The notes: a model not told the origin generated them from the sequence alone. 64,000 bases of DNA from Arenicellales bacterium (GCA_028284225.1 JANQSD010000001.1:148609-212608), one strand, 5' to 3'. Positions 26,212 to 36,764 are shown, numbered from the stretch's first letter. A program made the numbers and translations.

Positions 26212-27078
26212 ATGTTTAGTGGCAGTATTGTTGCACTGGTTACGCCAATGCATGATGACGGCAGTGTTGACTATGCTGCATTGGCAAAATTAGTTGAATT
26301 TCATATTGAAAATAAGACTCAGGCTATAGTGTCAGTAGGAACTACGGGAGAGTCTGCAACTTTAAGTCACGAAGAGGACTCTGAGGTCACTCGAAAAGTA
26401 GTCGAGTATGTAAACGGACGTATCCCAGTTATCGCCGGGACCGGTTCAAATTCTACCAGTGAAGCTATATCACTAACGGCTGAGGCTAAAAGTGCAGGTG
26501 CTGATGCATGTTTAATAGTTGCGCCTTATTATAATCGCCCACCACAGGAAGGCATGTACCAACACTTTAAATCTATTGCTGAAGCTGTTGATATTCCAAT
26601 AATTTTATATAACGTACCGAAGCGAACCTCGAGCGATATAGAAACTGATACAGTGATTCGTCTGGCTCAGATAGATAATATTATCGGTATTAAGGATGCT
26701 ACGGCTGACATGTCCAGGGTTAAACCAATGAGGCAAGCCTGTGGTGATAATTTTGTTTTACTCTCAGGTGATGATGGAAGCTTTTTTGACTATATGGTTG
26801 AAGGCGGGCAAGGTGTTATTTCTGTAGCGGCTAATGTGGCACCTGCGCATACTCAGCAAGTGTGTGAATTAGCGCTGGCAGGAAAGATTAGCGAAGCGAG
26901 AGAAAAGAACCAACAGTTACAAGGCTTATATGACGCAATGGGTTGTGATACTAACCCCATCCCGGTTAAATGGGCGTTACATGAAATGGGTTTGATTGAT
27001 GCGGGAATACGTTTGCCTCTAATCAAATTACCACAAGCAAAACGAGCTGTGGTGCAACAGGCGATTGCTAACCTTTAA
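26212..27078 (+). CDS. dapA: 4-hydroxy-tetrahydrodipicolinate synthase
   Basis: 288 residues from ATG 26212 (MFSGSIVALVTPM), the normal N-terminus; the 41 residues encoded in frame upstream are not family-like. Hallmarks are VGTTGESATLSHEE, the catalytic Tyr in APYYNRPPQEG and the Schiff-base Lys in IIGIKDATAD. It condenses pyruvate with aspartate semialdehyde in lysine and diaminopimelate synthesis. It is followed by bamC, the usual gammaproteobacterial order. Confidence 0.96.
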   Translation: MFSGSIVALVTPMHDDGSVDYAALAKLVEFHIENKTQAIVSVGTTGESATLSHEEDSEVTRKVVEYVNGRIPVIAGTGSNSTSEAISLTAEAKSAGADACLIVAPYYNRPPQEGMYQHFKSIAEAVDIPIILYNVPKRTSSDIETDTVIRLAQIDNIIGIKDATADMSRVKPMRQACGDNFVLLSGDDGSFFDYMVEGGQGVISVAANVAPAHTQQVCELALAGKISEAREKNQQLQGLYDAMGCDTNPIPVKWALHEMGLIDAGIRLPLIKLPQAKRAVVQQAIANL

Positions 27079-27153
27079 CAAATGGCTTCAGTCGAACTTA
27101 AGCTGGCCTGGATAAACTTTGCGTCAGCTATCAATAATGGAGTCAATCTGATA

Positions 27154-28290
27154 ATGAAAAAGGCTATATCTATGAATGGCAAAATTTTAAGTAATTCTAT
27201 CTTGGCTATGTTGTTAGCGATAGTTGTTGGCGGCTGTAGTTTCTCAGATAAAGAAGATAAACCCAAGGCTGAATACTATGGTTCATCCCATCGCAGTAGC
27301 GGCCTGGAAGTACCACCGGACCTGACTCAGACTGATCCAAACAAAAATATCACCATTCCCGGTGCGGTAAATTCCTCAGGTCAAACTTCAGGTGTGCTTT
27401 CAAACAGCAATGTGTTGGCTGAACCGTCCAATGTTAAGATGCTCAGAGATGGTCAGCAACGTTGGTTGGTTGTTGACGATATTCCTGACAATGTCTGGCC
27501 GCAGCTGATCTCATTTTGGGAAAAAGATGGAATTAAACTGTTAACTGCTAACCCCCAATCCGGTGTTATTGAAACCGATTGGTTAGTGAACTACGCAGAT
27601 TTAACATCCGATGTAGGTAAACTGTTCCGAGGTTTATTGAATAAGCTCACTACATCTGGCCAACGGGATAAGTACCGGGTCAGAATCGACAGAGGGGTTG
27701 AAGATGGCACCACTGAAGTTTACGTGAGTCATCAGGGGCTTGAAGAAGTACCTGTCAGCCCTTTTAACAAAGATGTCGGTGAATACAAGTGGGTCAAGCG
27801 TCCAACTGATCGTGGTTTAGAAGTTGAAGTAATGCGGCAAATAATGGTTTATTTGGGTGTAGAAGAAGATCAGGCAGACCTGGTTGCTGACCAAAACAGA
27901 CCGGCAAGCAGTGATCGTTCCCGATTGATTATTGAAGATACGGATGAGCCGGTGTTGGTTCTGGATGACGGCTTTCCCAGAGCCTGGCAACGGGTTGGTT
28001 TGGCGCTGGATAGATCCGGTGTAACAATTTTTGGCCGTAACCGTCAGCAGGGAGGCTATGTGGTTGAATTAGCTGATCTGGATATCGAGGAAGAAAAGCC
28101 CGGCTTTTTCGGTCGCTTGTTTAAGCGCAAGAAAAAAGATGCAGAAGATATTACTTATCGTATGCAAGTCAGATTGTTGCCGCAAGGTGATGAAAAAACA
28201 GTTGTGGCAATCGCTACTGAAGAAGGGCTTCATGATAACTCAGAAACCGCAATCAGCTTATTGAGACAACTTCACGAACAGCTTAAATAA
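27154..28290 (+). CDS. bamC: Outer-membrane assembly lipoprotein BamC
   Basis: 378 residues from ATG 27154, with an alternative start at 27172. A lipoprotein signal peptide ends in the lipobox VVGGC. After it comes the disordered LEVPPDLT segment that contacts BamD, then two helix-grip domains (ending near 250 and 375). RLFKRKKKD is a basic insert in the second domain. BamC is an accessory lipoprotein of the beta-barrel assembly machine and is confined mainly to Gammaproteobacteria, supporting the taxonomic call. It lies just downstream of dapA. Confidence 0.88.
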   Translation: MKKAISMNGKILSNSILAMLLAIVVGGCSFSDKEDKPKAEYYGSSHRSSGLEVPPDLTQTDPNKNITIPGAVNSSGQTSGVLSNSNVLAEPSNVKMLRDGQQRWLVVDDIPDNVWPQLISFWEKDGIKLLTANPQSGVIETDWLVNYADLTSDVGKLFRGLLNKLTTSGQRDKYRVRIDRGVEDGTTEVYVSHQGLEEVPVSPFNKDVGEYKWVKRPTDRGLEVEVMRQIMVYLGVEEDQADLVADQNRPASSDRSRLIIEDTDEPVLVLDDGFPRAWQRVGLALDRSGVTIFGRNRQQGGYVVELADLDIEEEKPGFFGRLFKRKKKDAEDITYRMQVRLLPQGDEKTVVAIATEEGLHDNSETAISLLRQLHEQLK

Positions 28291-28309
28291 CATTCAAAAG
28301 TAGACACTA

Positions 28310-31300
28310 GTGCAAATCAATGCTTACCGGGGTGCTCAGGCATTCTCGGAATTTCGTCTAAATAAACTAGCTCAGGGCCTGAGTGATCAATTCAAACAGT
28401 TAAAGCGGGTTAATGCCCGCTTTATCCATTTCGCTCAGATTGATGAGGCCAGTCAAAGCTTTAATGAATCCATACTATTGCAATTGCTGGATTATGGAAC
28501 CACGGGCCAGGATTTAACCGATGCAATAAATTTATGGGTAGTCCCGCGGCTGGGCACGATTTCACCCTGGTCAACCAAGGCCACTGATATTGCTCATCAT
28601 TGTTCATTAGAAGCGGTTCTGCGATTGGAGCGTGGTATTGAATGGCAGTTACAGTTTGATCAACCCTTTGAGCTAAGCAATTCTGATAAGTCGGTACTTG
28701 CGCAGTTATTATCAGACCGCATGACCGAATCTTTGTTATATGCAGAATCACAATTCGAGCAAATTTTTAACCATGAGCAGCCTAAATCTTTAAGGTTTGT
28801 AGAGGTGCTTGAAAAAGGCAAATCTGAGTTAGAGCGAGCTAACAAAAAAATGGGGCTTGCACTGGCACAGGACGAAATTGAATATTTGTATCAAAGTGCT
28901 GTCAAAGCGAATCGTAATTTAACTGATGTTGAGTTAATGATGTTTTCGCAGGTCAATTCCGAGCATTGCCGGCACAAAATATTTAATGCCAGCTGGACTA
29001 TTGATGGCGAGGATCAGGATAAATCATTGTTTGCGATGATTCGCAACACTCATCAACTACACAGTGACGGAACCCTGATTGCATACAAAGATAACGCAGC
29101 TGTAATTGAAGGATCACAGGCAGGGCGTTTTTTCCCTGACAAACAAACCAATATATATGGTTATAGTCAAGAACCTGTCCACATTCTGGCTAAAGTTGAA
29201 ACGCATAATCATCCAACCGCGATCTCGCCATTTCCTGGTGCAGCAACGGGTTCCGGTGGTGAGATTCGGGATGAAGGTGCGACAGGTAGAGGCGGTAAGC
29301 CCAAAGCCGGTGTGACCGGATTCAGCGTTTCAAATTTGCGCCTTGTCGATGCAATTCAAGCCTGGGAAGGTGAAGAGCATAAACCGTCTCATATCGCGAC
29401 ACCGTTGCAAATTATGCTGGATGGGCCGATCGGTGGGGCATCATTTAATAACGAATTCGGACGACCGAATATTGCAGGTTATTTTCGTACCTTTGAACAA
29501 TCGCCTGCGCTGGGTTCTTCGAGGTTTGGCTACCACAAACCAATAATGATTGCCGGTGGTCTGGGTAATATCCGTGAGCAGCATATTAATAAAAATCAGA
29601 TCAATGACGGTGCCAAAATTGTGGTGTTGGGTGGCCCTGCCATGCTGATCGGGCTTGGCGGTGGTGCAGCATCCAGTGTGGCCAGTGGGCATAGTGATGA
29701 AGACTTGGATTTTGCTTCGGTCCAGCGGGGTAATCCGGAGATGCAACGGCGCTGTCAGGAAGTCATTGATGTTTGCTGGGCCATGGGTAAAGACAACCCA
29801 ATTGTATCAATTCACGATGTAGGCGCAGGCGGACTTTCCAATGCTGTACCGGAATTAGTTCATGATGCAGATCTGGGCGGTGAATTCGAACTACGACAGA
29901 TACTCAATGATGAACCGGGCATGTCGCCTATGGAAATCTGGTGTAACGAAGCACAGGAACGTTATGTATTGGCCATCGACCCGGAACGGCTGGAAGAATT
30001 TGAACAAATCTGCCGGCGCGAACGTTGTTTATACTGTGTTATCGGTGAGGGTACACAGGCACAACAGCTTAGCTTAACTGACAGTTTGTTAGACAATCAT
30101 GGTGGTCATCCAATCGATATTGAAATGGATGTTTTATTCGGTAATCCACCCAAAATGCATCGAGACGTAACTAGCTGTGCCAGTGCAAAATTAGAATTGG
30201 ATTTGGATTTAATCAGTCTCGATGAAGCAGTTAATCGATTGCTCAACCTGCCTACTATTGCTGACAAAACATTTTTGATTACCATCGGCGACCGCAGTGT
30301 CACTGGAATGATCTCGCGTGATCAAATGGTCGGCCCATGGCAGGTGCCTGTTGCGGATGTGGCGGTAACGACGAGCAGTTACGACAGTGTTCATGGCGAA
30401 GCAATGGCTATGGGCGAGCGTACACCTGTTGCCATACTCAATCCGGCCGCGAGTGGTCGGATGGCCATTGGAGAAGTGCTTACAAATATTGCCGCAGCAC
30501 CAATTCAATCTACTAAGAAAATTAAACTTTCGGCGAACTGGATGGCGGCTGCCGGTTATCCGGGGCAAGATGCGGCTTTATATGAGACAGTTAAAGCTGT
30601 TGGCATGGAGTTGTGTCCGCAGTTGGGTATATCTATTCCTGTAGGTAAAGATTCAATGTCCATGCGAACAGTATGGCAAGAGAATAACCGGGAACAAACT
30701 GTTGCAGCACCTGTGTCCTTAATTGTCACCGGGTTTGCACCCGTTACCGATGTCAGAAAAACCTTAACGCCCGTTTTATCCAATAAAGAAGATACTGAGC
30801 TATTGTTAATCGATTTAGGTCAAGGCTTGAATCGCCTGGGCGGCAGCTGTTTGGCACAGGTGTTTAATCAAACCGGTGAATTGGCACCGGATGTAAATGA
30901 TCCGCAGTTGTTGAGAGGATTTTTTGCTGCAATCCAAGAACTGAATTTACAAGGGTTGCTTTTGGCTTACCATGATCGCTCAGACGGCGGATTATTTGTG
31001 ACCCTGATGGAAATGGCATTTGCAGGACGCTGTGGCTTGGTCATTAATCTTGATAGCCTTGATGGTAATGAGAAATCTACGCTATTTAACGAAGAATTAG
31101 GTGCCGTTATCCAAATCAATAGCCGTGATAAACAACATGTAGAATCGATTTTGGAAAAACACGGCCTGATAGATTGTTGTCACATGATAGGTCAGTCGAT
31201 TGATTCTCGAAAGATTCAGATCAGTAGAGGGGGAAATCTGATCTTTGAATCCAGCCGCATTGAGTTGCATCGAAAATGGTCACACACGACTTATAAGATG

Positions 31301-32218
31301 CAATCACTGCGTGATAATCCACAATGTGCACAACAAGAGTATGACCGCCTTTTGGATGAGTCTGATTCGGGTTTGTACAGCAAATTGACCTTTGACGTTA
31401 AAGAAGATATTGCTTTGCCCTACATAAATACTGGTGCAAGGCCGAGAGTTGCTATCTTGCGCGAACAAGGCGTCAATAGCCAGACTGAAATGGCGGCAGC
31501 GTTTGACCGGGCCGGGTTTACATCGGTCGACGTGCATATGAGTGATTTGGTTGACGGCAGGCAAACACTTACTCATTTCGTCGGTGTTGTAGCCTGTGGT
31601 GGTTTTTCCTTCGGTGATGTTTTAGGTGCCGGTCAGGGATGGGCCAAATCCATTTTGTTCAACAATAAATTAGCCGATCAGTTTGCCGAGTTTTTTCATC
31701 AGTCAGATAAATTTAGTCTGGGAGTGTGCAATGGTTGTCAAATGATGTCCGGAATTAAATCACTTATCCCGGGAGCAGCCAGCTGGCCGCAGTTTGAACG
31801 GAATAAATCGGAGCAATATGAAGCTCGACAAGTCATGGTTAAAATTGAAAACAGCCCTTCGATATTTTTCAACGGGATGACGGGCAGTGAGTTCCCGGTG
31901 GTCGTTGCCCATGGAGAAGGGCGTGCTCAATTTGATTCGGATGATCAATTAGTTGCTGTACAGGCAACCAGCCTTGTGGCCGCCAGGTTTATTGATCACA
32001 ACGGGCAGCCCACACAAATCTATCCCTACAATCCTAATGGATCGACACAGGCAATCACAGCTTTAACCAGTACCGATGGGCGAGCAACTATTTTAATGCC
32101 GCACCCTGAGCGTGTTTTTCGTTCTGTTACTAATAGTTGGCGTTCCTCTGAATGGGGCGAGGACAGCCCCTGGATGCGAATTTTTAGAAATGCCCGTGTA
32201 TGGGTCACAGGCTCTTGA
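28310..32218 (+). CDS. purL: Phosphoribosylformylglycinamidine synthase (single-chain)
   Basis: 1302 residues, GTG start, the long gammaproteobacterial type that fuses the synthetase and glutaminase. It shows the FSQVNSEHCRHKIFN signature, KVETHNHPTAISPFPGAATGSGGEIRDEGATGRG, VGKDSMSMRT and a C-terminal class I glutaminase with GFSFGDVLGAGQGWA, nucleophile Cys in GVCNGCQMMS and MPHPERVFR. It performs the fourth step of purine biosynthesis, complementing purB in the same window. Confidence 0.97.
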   Translation: MQINAYRGAQAFSEFRLNKLAQGLSDQFKQLKRVNARFIHFAQIDEASQSFNESILLQLLDYGTTGQDLTDAINLWVVPRLGTISPWSTKATDIAHHCSLEAVLRLERGIEWQLQFDQPFELSNSDKSVLAQLLSDRMTESLLYAESQFEQIFNHEQPKSLRFVEVLEKGKSELERANKKMGLALAQDEIEYLYQSAVKANRNLTDVELMMFSQVNSEHCRHKIFNASWTIDGEDQDKSLFAMIRNTHQLHSDGTLIAYKDNAAVIEGSQAGRFFPDKQTNIYGYSQEPVHILAKVETHNHPTAISPFPGAATGSGGEIRDEGATGRGGKPKAGVTGFSVSNLRLVDAIQAWEGEEHKPSHIATPLQIMLDGPIGGASFNNEFGRPNIAGYFRTFEQSPALGSSRFGYHKPIMIAGGLGNIREQHINKNQINDGAKIVVLGGPAMLIGLGGGAASSVASGHSDEDLDFASVQRGNPEMQRRCQEVIDVCWAMGKDNPIVSIHDVGAGGLSNAVPELVHDADLGGEFELRQILNDEPGMSPMEIWCNEAQERYVLAIDPERLEEFEQICRRERCLYCVIGEGTQAQQLSLTDSLLDNHGGHPIDIEMDVLFGNPPKMHRDVTSCASAKLELDLDLISLDEAVNRLLNLPTIADKTFLITIGDRSVTGMISRDQMVGPWQVPVADVAVTTSSYDSVHGEAMAMGERTPVAILNPAASGRMAIGEVLTNIAAAPIQSTKKIKLSANWMAAAGYPGQDAALYETVKAVGMELCPQLGISIPVGKDSMSMRTVWQENNREQTVAAPVSLIVTGFAPVTDVRKTLTPVLSNKEDTELLLIDLGQGLNRLGGSCLAQVFNQTGELAPDVNDPQLLRGFFAAIQELNLQGLLLAYHDRSDGGLFVTLMEMAFAGRCGLVINLDSLDGNEKSTLFNEELGAVIQINSRDKQHVESILEKHGLIDCCHMIGQSIDSRKIQISRGGNLIFESSRIELHRKWSHTTYKMQSLRDNPQCAQQEYDRLLDESDSGLYSKLTFDVKEDIALPYINTGARPRVAILREQGVNSQTEMAAAFDRAGFTSVDVHMSDLVDGRQTLTHFVGVVACGGFSFGDVLGAGQGWAKSILFNNKLADQFAEFFHQSDKFSLGVCNGCQMMSGIKSLIPGAASWPQFERNKSEQYEARQVMVKIENSPSIFFNGMTGSEFPVVVAHGEGRAQFDSDDQLVAVQATSLVAARFIDHNGQPTQIYPYNPNGSTQAITALTSTDGRATILMPHPERVFRSVTNSWRSSEWGEDSPWMRIFRNARVWVTGS

Positions 32219-33106
32219 TTGTCGGCTAACCTTCAAGGTGCCTTATGGATAATTGCCTCCTGCCTTGGAGCGACCGTAATGAGCCTGGGTTTAAAAGGCC
32301 TGGCGGGGGAGATTCATTCGACTCAAATAGTGGTTATAAGGTGCTTGTTTGGCCTTTTATTGATTTTTCCAGCTCTAGCCAAAACAGGTTTTGGCTCACT
32401 TAAGAGTTCACAATTAAAACTGCATTTAATCCGTGGCCTGTTTGCGGCAATAGCGATTAATTTAGGCTTTTATAGTTTAACCATTCTGCCCCTGGCTACT
32501 GCTACAGTCTTATTTTTTACTGCACCGCTGTTTGTGACTATTTTTGCGATTCCATTGCTAAACGAAAAAGTCGGTTGGCGACGTTTGCTGGCTACCTTGG
32601 TTGGGTTTATAGGTACAATCATAGTGATTAATCCGGGTTTGCAAGGATTCGATCAGCGTTTATTAATTCCGGTATTTAGTTCAGTTTTCTTTGCCGTATC
32701 GTTAATACTTAACAAACAATTATCAAAAACCGACTCACCGGCAGTATTGATGTTTTATATATTTACAATCGTAACGATAATTAGCTTGCCATTCGCCATT
32801 ATGAACTGGACTTGGCCAACAACGACTCAGTGGCAAGTTCTGATATTTGTGGTGGCCCTGTTTGCTACCTCGAGAACCTACTTCGACATCAAAGCCTATT
32901 CGATCGGTGAGGCCAGTTTCGTGGCGCCGTTTCAATACCTGCGCATCCTCTTCGTTGGTATAGCTGGTTATCTGGTTTTTGCCGAAGTGCCTACATTTAA
33001 TGTGCTACTAGGCGCTTTAGTCATCATCTCCAGCACATTATACATAGCCCAACGCGAGTATCGCCTAAAACGAAAACTGGGTCGCCAAGCGGAACCTTAT
33101 GGGTAA
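32219..33106 (+). CDS. EamA/DMT-family membrane transporter
   Basis: 295 residues beginning at a TTG immediately after the purL stop. About ten hydrophobic segments arranged as two EamA halves are visible (for example LGFYSLTILPLATATVLFFTAPLFVTIFAIPLLNE split over the first repeat). A basic cytoplasmic tail follows. Drug/metabolite transporter family members export amino acids or metabolites; the substrate here is not evident. Confidence 0.85.
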   Translation: MSANLQGALWIIASCLGATVMSLGLKGLAGEIHSTQIVVIRCLFGLLLIFPALAKTGFGSLKSSQLKLHLIRGLFAAIAINLGFYSLTILPLATATVLFFTAPLFVTIFAIPLLNEKVGWRRLLATLVGFIGTIIVINPGLQGFDQRLLIPVFSSVFFAVSLILNKQLSKTDSPAVLMFYIFTIVTIISLPFAIMNWTWPTTTQWQVLIFVVALFATSRTYFDIKAYSIGEASFVAPFQYLRILFVGIAGYLVFAEVPTFNVLLGALVIISSTLYIAQREYRLKRKLGRQAEPYG

Positions 33107-33303
33107 AGTTATTAACAATCAGGCCACTTTGAAGCTAAAAACTTTTGAGTGAACTTGTTCAGACTAATCATTATCTTGTAAATATTTTTAGCCTAAGCTA
33201 TTACAGCGAAAGTTAATGGCCAAACTAGACTAAAGTAATAAAGACACCCTCGACTGCTGTGGATAATATTTAATTAGAAGAAAAGTGGGTATAGAGGCGC
33301 TTA

Positions 33304-33789
33304 ATGGCTGATTATGTAGAGATAAATGTTAATGGTGTGAGACATAGATTAGATATACGTCATAAACGCACTCCTCTACTATGGATTTTGAGAGATGAAC
33401 TTAAGTTAACAGGTACTAAGTACGGCTGTGGAATTGCTCAGTGTGGTGCTTGTACAGTTCATATAAATGGGCTTTCGCGTCGCTCTTGTGTAACCGAAGT
33501 TGGGGAGCTTACTGAAGACGATAAAGTTATTACTATTGAGGCGGCTGATTCAACTATTGCAAAAGCAGTCAAGGAAAGCTGGGTTCAACATCAAGTCGCA
33601 CAATGCGGCTATTGTCAATCTGGCCAAATCATGTCGGCAACGGCTCTGCTTAGCAAGAATAAAAATCCTACCGATGATGATATCGACCGTGTGATGTCGG
33701 GAAACCTGTGTCGTTGTGGTACTTATCCATTAATTCGCAAAGCTATTAAAACAGCTGCGAAAAGCTTGACTGAGGCGAACAATGGGTAA
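33304..33789 (+). CDS. [2Fe-2S] subunit of an isoquinoline 1-oxidoreductase-like molybdoenzyme
   Basis: 161 residues. The plant-type ferredoxin cluster motif CGIAQCGACTVHING...C is near residues 45-65. The second cluster motif CGYCQSGQIM...CRCGTYPLI occupies the helical C-terminal half. It passes electrons from the molybdenum subunit encoded next, whose start overlaps this gene by 8 bases. It is the small subunit of the IorAB/xanthine-oxidase superfamily without an FAD subunit, typical of enzymes that hand electrons to cytochromes. Confidence 0.92.
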   Translation: MADYVEINVNGVRHRLDIRHKRTPLLWILRDELKLTGTKYGCGIAQCGACTVHINGLSRRSCVTEVGELTEDDKVITIEAADSTIAKAVKESWVQHQVAQCGYCQSGQIMSATALLSKNKNPTDDDIDRVMSGNLCRCGTYPLIRKAIKTAAKSLTEANNG

Positions 33790-36076
33790 CCTGGCAGCCA
33801 TTACCAGGCGTTCATTCCTTATAGGTTCAGTTGCAATCACTGGTGGCATGTTAATTGGCTGTCAATCCAAAGGGTTTTCCCTGCTTCAAAGAAAAAGCAA
33901 AGATAAAACCCATTTGACACCTTATATCCGAATTGACCAGACCGGCATAACGATTATTACGCCACGGGCTGACATGGGCCAGGGTGCCTATTCCGTACAA
34001 GCCGCCCTGGTGGCCGAGGAGTTGGACGTTGAACTTGATGATGACTCTATTCAGGTTGACCATGGCCCACCAAAACCGGAATATTTTAACGGTAAAGTGT
34101 TGTCAGAGCTTTTGCCATTTGCTTCAACGGATAATAGTAAATGGGCTGTACGATTGCGCAATTTTACGGAAGGTTTTAGCGAAAGAATAGGCTTATTCAT
34201 GACCGGTGGTTCTTCAACTGTGGCAGATGCTCACTATAAATTGCGGCTCACCGGCGCAGTCGCCCGACAGTTGCTAATAATGGCTGCAGCTGAACGTAGC
34301 AAAGTGCATAAAAATAAATTAAAAACTGAAAATGGCCATGTGCTGTTGCCTGATGGCACAAAATACAGCTATGTTGAGTTAGCGCCTGAAGCTGCTGACA
34401 TTAAATTATCTGAAGAGATCAAGATAGACGACCTAAAGCTAAAAAGTAATTGCCGAGTTTTGGGTAAGCCTATGCAGCGTGTGGATATGGTGGATAAATG
34501 TACAGGCAAGCAAAAATACGGCATCGATATTAACAAAGATGGAATGTTATATGCTGCAGTGCGTACTAATCCACGATTAGGTGGAAAAATAATCAGTTAT
34601 GACGCTAAATTCGCTGAAAGTATTGTTGGTAAAGATAAAGTAATACCCATTAGTGGTGGAGTAGGTGTTATAGCTGATAATACTTGGCAAGCATTTGAAC
34701 TAGTTGACAGTATAGACATTAAGTGGGAGGACGCCTCTTATCCGGAAACTTCATATCAGATGTGGGAGGAATTCGAGAACTCATTTACTCCCTGGCGTAA
34801 GAAGAACAGGCTTAAAAACGAAGGAAATGTCAAAACTGCTTTAGAACAAGGTGATGTTGTAGAAGCAAATTATCGTGTGCCTTATCTGGCTCATGCACCT
34901 TTAGAACCCATGAATGCAACAGTGCTGCTTGAGGATGGTCGACTCGATATTTGGGTGGGTACTCAAATTCCATTATTCGTCAAATCAGTCGCTGCTAAGC
35001 TGACAGGATTATCTGAAGATAATATTCATGTCTATGTTGAAGTGATGGGTGGTAGTTTTGGCCGGCGCCTGGAAGATGACTTTGTCTGTCAGGCAATTGA
35101 ATTAGCTAAAGCAAGACCAGGTGATCTAATCAAAATGACCTGGTCCAGAGAAGAAGACATGACACATGATTTTCCGCGTACTATGCAATTGGCTAAGGCT
35201 CGGGGTGTAGTCAACAACGGTAAAGTGGAGGCGATGGACTTAAAAATTGCTGCATTATCTACAACTGCATCACAGTTTAGTAGAACAACAATATCATTGC
35301 CGGGTTTACGTATGCCAATTTCTATACCAGAAGCGATAATTGCAAATGCACTTCGTAAAGACGTGGCTCTGGTATCAGGCGCCTGGGATCAGCCTTTTTC
35401 GATACCGAATTATCGGGTAACTGGTTATAAAGTGCCTTCAATGGTGCCGGTTAGTTCCTGGCGTTCGGTGGGAGCATCAGGTAATGGATTCTTTCACGAC
35501 TGTTTTCTTGATGAGTTGATTCATGCTGCAGGTGCCGATCCGCTAGAGGAACGTATACGACTATGTTCGCATTCAGTGTCAAGCAAGGTATTGGAAAAAG
35601 TCGGTGAAATGTCTAATTGGGGCAGTGCTCTTCCTGCGGGTAGTGGGCGTGGAGTCGCGTATACATTATCGTTTGGCGTGCCAGTGGCCGAAGTCGTTGA
35701 AGTCACAAACACAGCCAAAGGCATAAAAATAGATAAAGCTTATGTAGTGGCTGATGTGGGTAAGGTATTGGATCCAGTAAATATTGAGAATCAAATGATG
35801 GGGGGTGTTATATGGGGACTAGGTCATGCTATGAATGCAGAACTCACTTACAAGGATGGTAAAGCTGAGCAAACCAATTTTCATGCCTATGAATGTATGC
35901 GTATGTATCAAACCCCTGAAATTGAAATCTGTGCCCTGGAGAATGCTGATGAAATACGGGGTATCGGTGAACCTACTGTTCCACCAGCCGCCCCGGCATT
36001 GGCTAATGCGATATTTGCAGCAACTGGTCAAAGAATACGCGAGCTGCCGCTGAACAAACATATCAAGTTTATATAA
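33782..36076 (+). CDS. Molybdopterin-binding large subunit, IorB-like
   Basis: 764 residues. The N-terminus has a twin-arginine signal (ITRRSFLIGSVAITGG) ending in MLIGC, a possible lipobox, so the enzyme is predicted to be exported folded and perhaps lipid-anchored. Superfamily motifs follow: GGSFGRRLEDDF, PLEPMNATVLLEDGRLDIWVGTQ (in two parts), SWRSVGASGNGFFHDCFLDE and the C-terminal GIGEPTVPPAAPALANAI with the catalytic Glu. It hydroxylates an N-heterocycle or oxidises an aldehyde; the substrate is undetermined. It is followed after one base by a cytochrome. Confidence 0.9.
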   Translation: MGNLAAITRRSFLIGSVAITGGMLIGCQSKGFSLLQRKSKDKTHLTPYIRIDQTGITIITPRADMGQGAYSVQAALVAEELDVELDDDSIQVDHGPPKPEYFNGKVLSELLPFASTDNSKWAVRLRNFTEGFSERIGLFMTGGSSTVADAHYKLRLTGAVARQLLIMAAAERSKVHKNKLKTENGHVLLPDGTKYSYVELAPEAADIKLSEEIKIDDLKLKSNCRVLGKPMQRVDMVDKCTGKQKYGIDINKDGMLYAAVRTNPRLGGKIISYDAKFAESIVGKDKVIPISGGVGVIADNTWQAFELVDSIDIKWEDASYPETSYQMWEEFENSFTPWRKKNRLKNEGNVKTALEQGDVVEANYRVPYLAHAPLEPMNATVLLEDGRLDIWVGTQIPLFVKSVAAKLTGLSEDNIHVYVEVMGGSFGRRLEDDFVCQAIELAKARPGDLIKMTWSREEDMTHDFPRTMQLAKARGVVNNGKVEAMDLKIAALSTTASQFSRTTISLPGLRMPISIPEAIIANALRKDVALVSGAWDQPFSIPNYRVTGYKVPSMVPVSSWRSVGASGNGFFHDCFLDELIHAAGADPLEERIRLCSHSVSSKVLEKVGEMSNWGSALPAGSGRGVAYTLSFGVPVAEVVEVTNTAKGIKIDKAYVVADVGKVLDPVNIENQMMGGVIWGLGHAMNAELTYKDGKAEQTNFHAYECMRMYQTPEIEICALENADEIRGIGEPTVPPAAPALANAIFAATGQRIRELPLNKHIKFI

Positions 36077-36077
36077 G

Positions 36078-36737
36078 ATGAAAGTGATAGAAAAAAAGCT
36101 GGTATTTTTAGTTTGCTTTTTCATGTTTGTAATTGAAGGATTTGCGGAAAAATGTGAGCTTTATGATGAAATTCCAGCACAAGGATCGATCAGTGAGAAA
36201 CAAGGGCATGAATATTGGGCCAAGATTTATGAAGTGTTCTCACACCCGCGTTGCACAAATTGTCATGTTGGTGCGGATAATATACCAATGTGGTCTGGTC
36301 CAAGTTACGGCGTTACTCGTCCACATGGGATGAATGTCTCTGCGCCTGTTATTGGTGCGCATGGAACTAGAGGTGGAAGTGATTCATTTGAATGTAGCAG
36401 TTGTCATACAACAACAAATAACACCATAGCTCACGGTGCTCCGGGTGTCTATAATGAAGACATGGACGGAGAGAAGGTGTCATGGGTGTTACCACCGGTG
36501 GACTTTGAGTGGTTCGGTAAAACCTCCAAAGAGGTTTGTGAGCAAGTGAAGGATAGTAAACGTAATGGTGGAAAAGAAAATGCTAAAGAGATCGCCGACC
36601 ATCTCTGTCATGATAAGTTTATTGCCTGGAGTTGGAAACCAGGTGCTGGCCGTGAATCTGCACCATATTCCTTAAAGGAAAATATTGCTGATGTTTTGGC
36701 ATGGGGAGCAGCGGGTATGCCATGCCCGGAATATTAG
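36078..36737 (+). CDS. Dihaem c-type cytochrome partner of the IorAB-like enzyme
   Basis: 219 residues with a Sec signal peptide (residues 1-23). Two haem-binding motifs are present, CTNCH at 59-63 and CSSCH at 106-110. The gene starts one base after the molybdoenzyme stop, so the protein is the likely periplasmic electron acceptor. Many Met and His residues could supply axial ligands. I know of similar single-gene cytochromes beside IorB-like enzymes, but the family name is not certain. Confidence 0.82.
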   Translation: MKVIEKKLVFLVCFFMFVIEGFAEKCELYDEIPAQGSISEKQGHEYWAKIYEVFSHPRCTNCHVGADNIPMWSGPSYGVTRPHGMNVSAPVIGAHGTRGGSDSFECSSCHTTTNNTIAHGAPGVYNEDMDGEKVSWVLPPVDFEWFGKTSKEVCEQVKDSKRNGGKENAKEIADHLCHDKFIAWSWKPGAGRESAPYSLKENIADVLAWGAAGMPCPEY

Positions 36738-36764
36738 AATCTAAACTAGTCCAGCATCTTGAAT

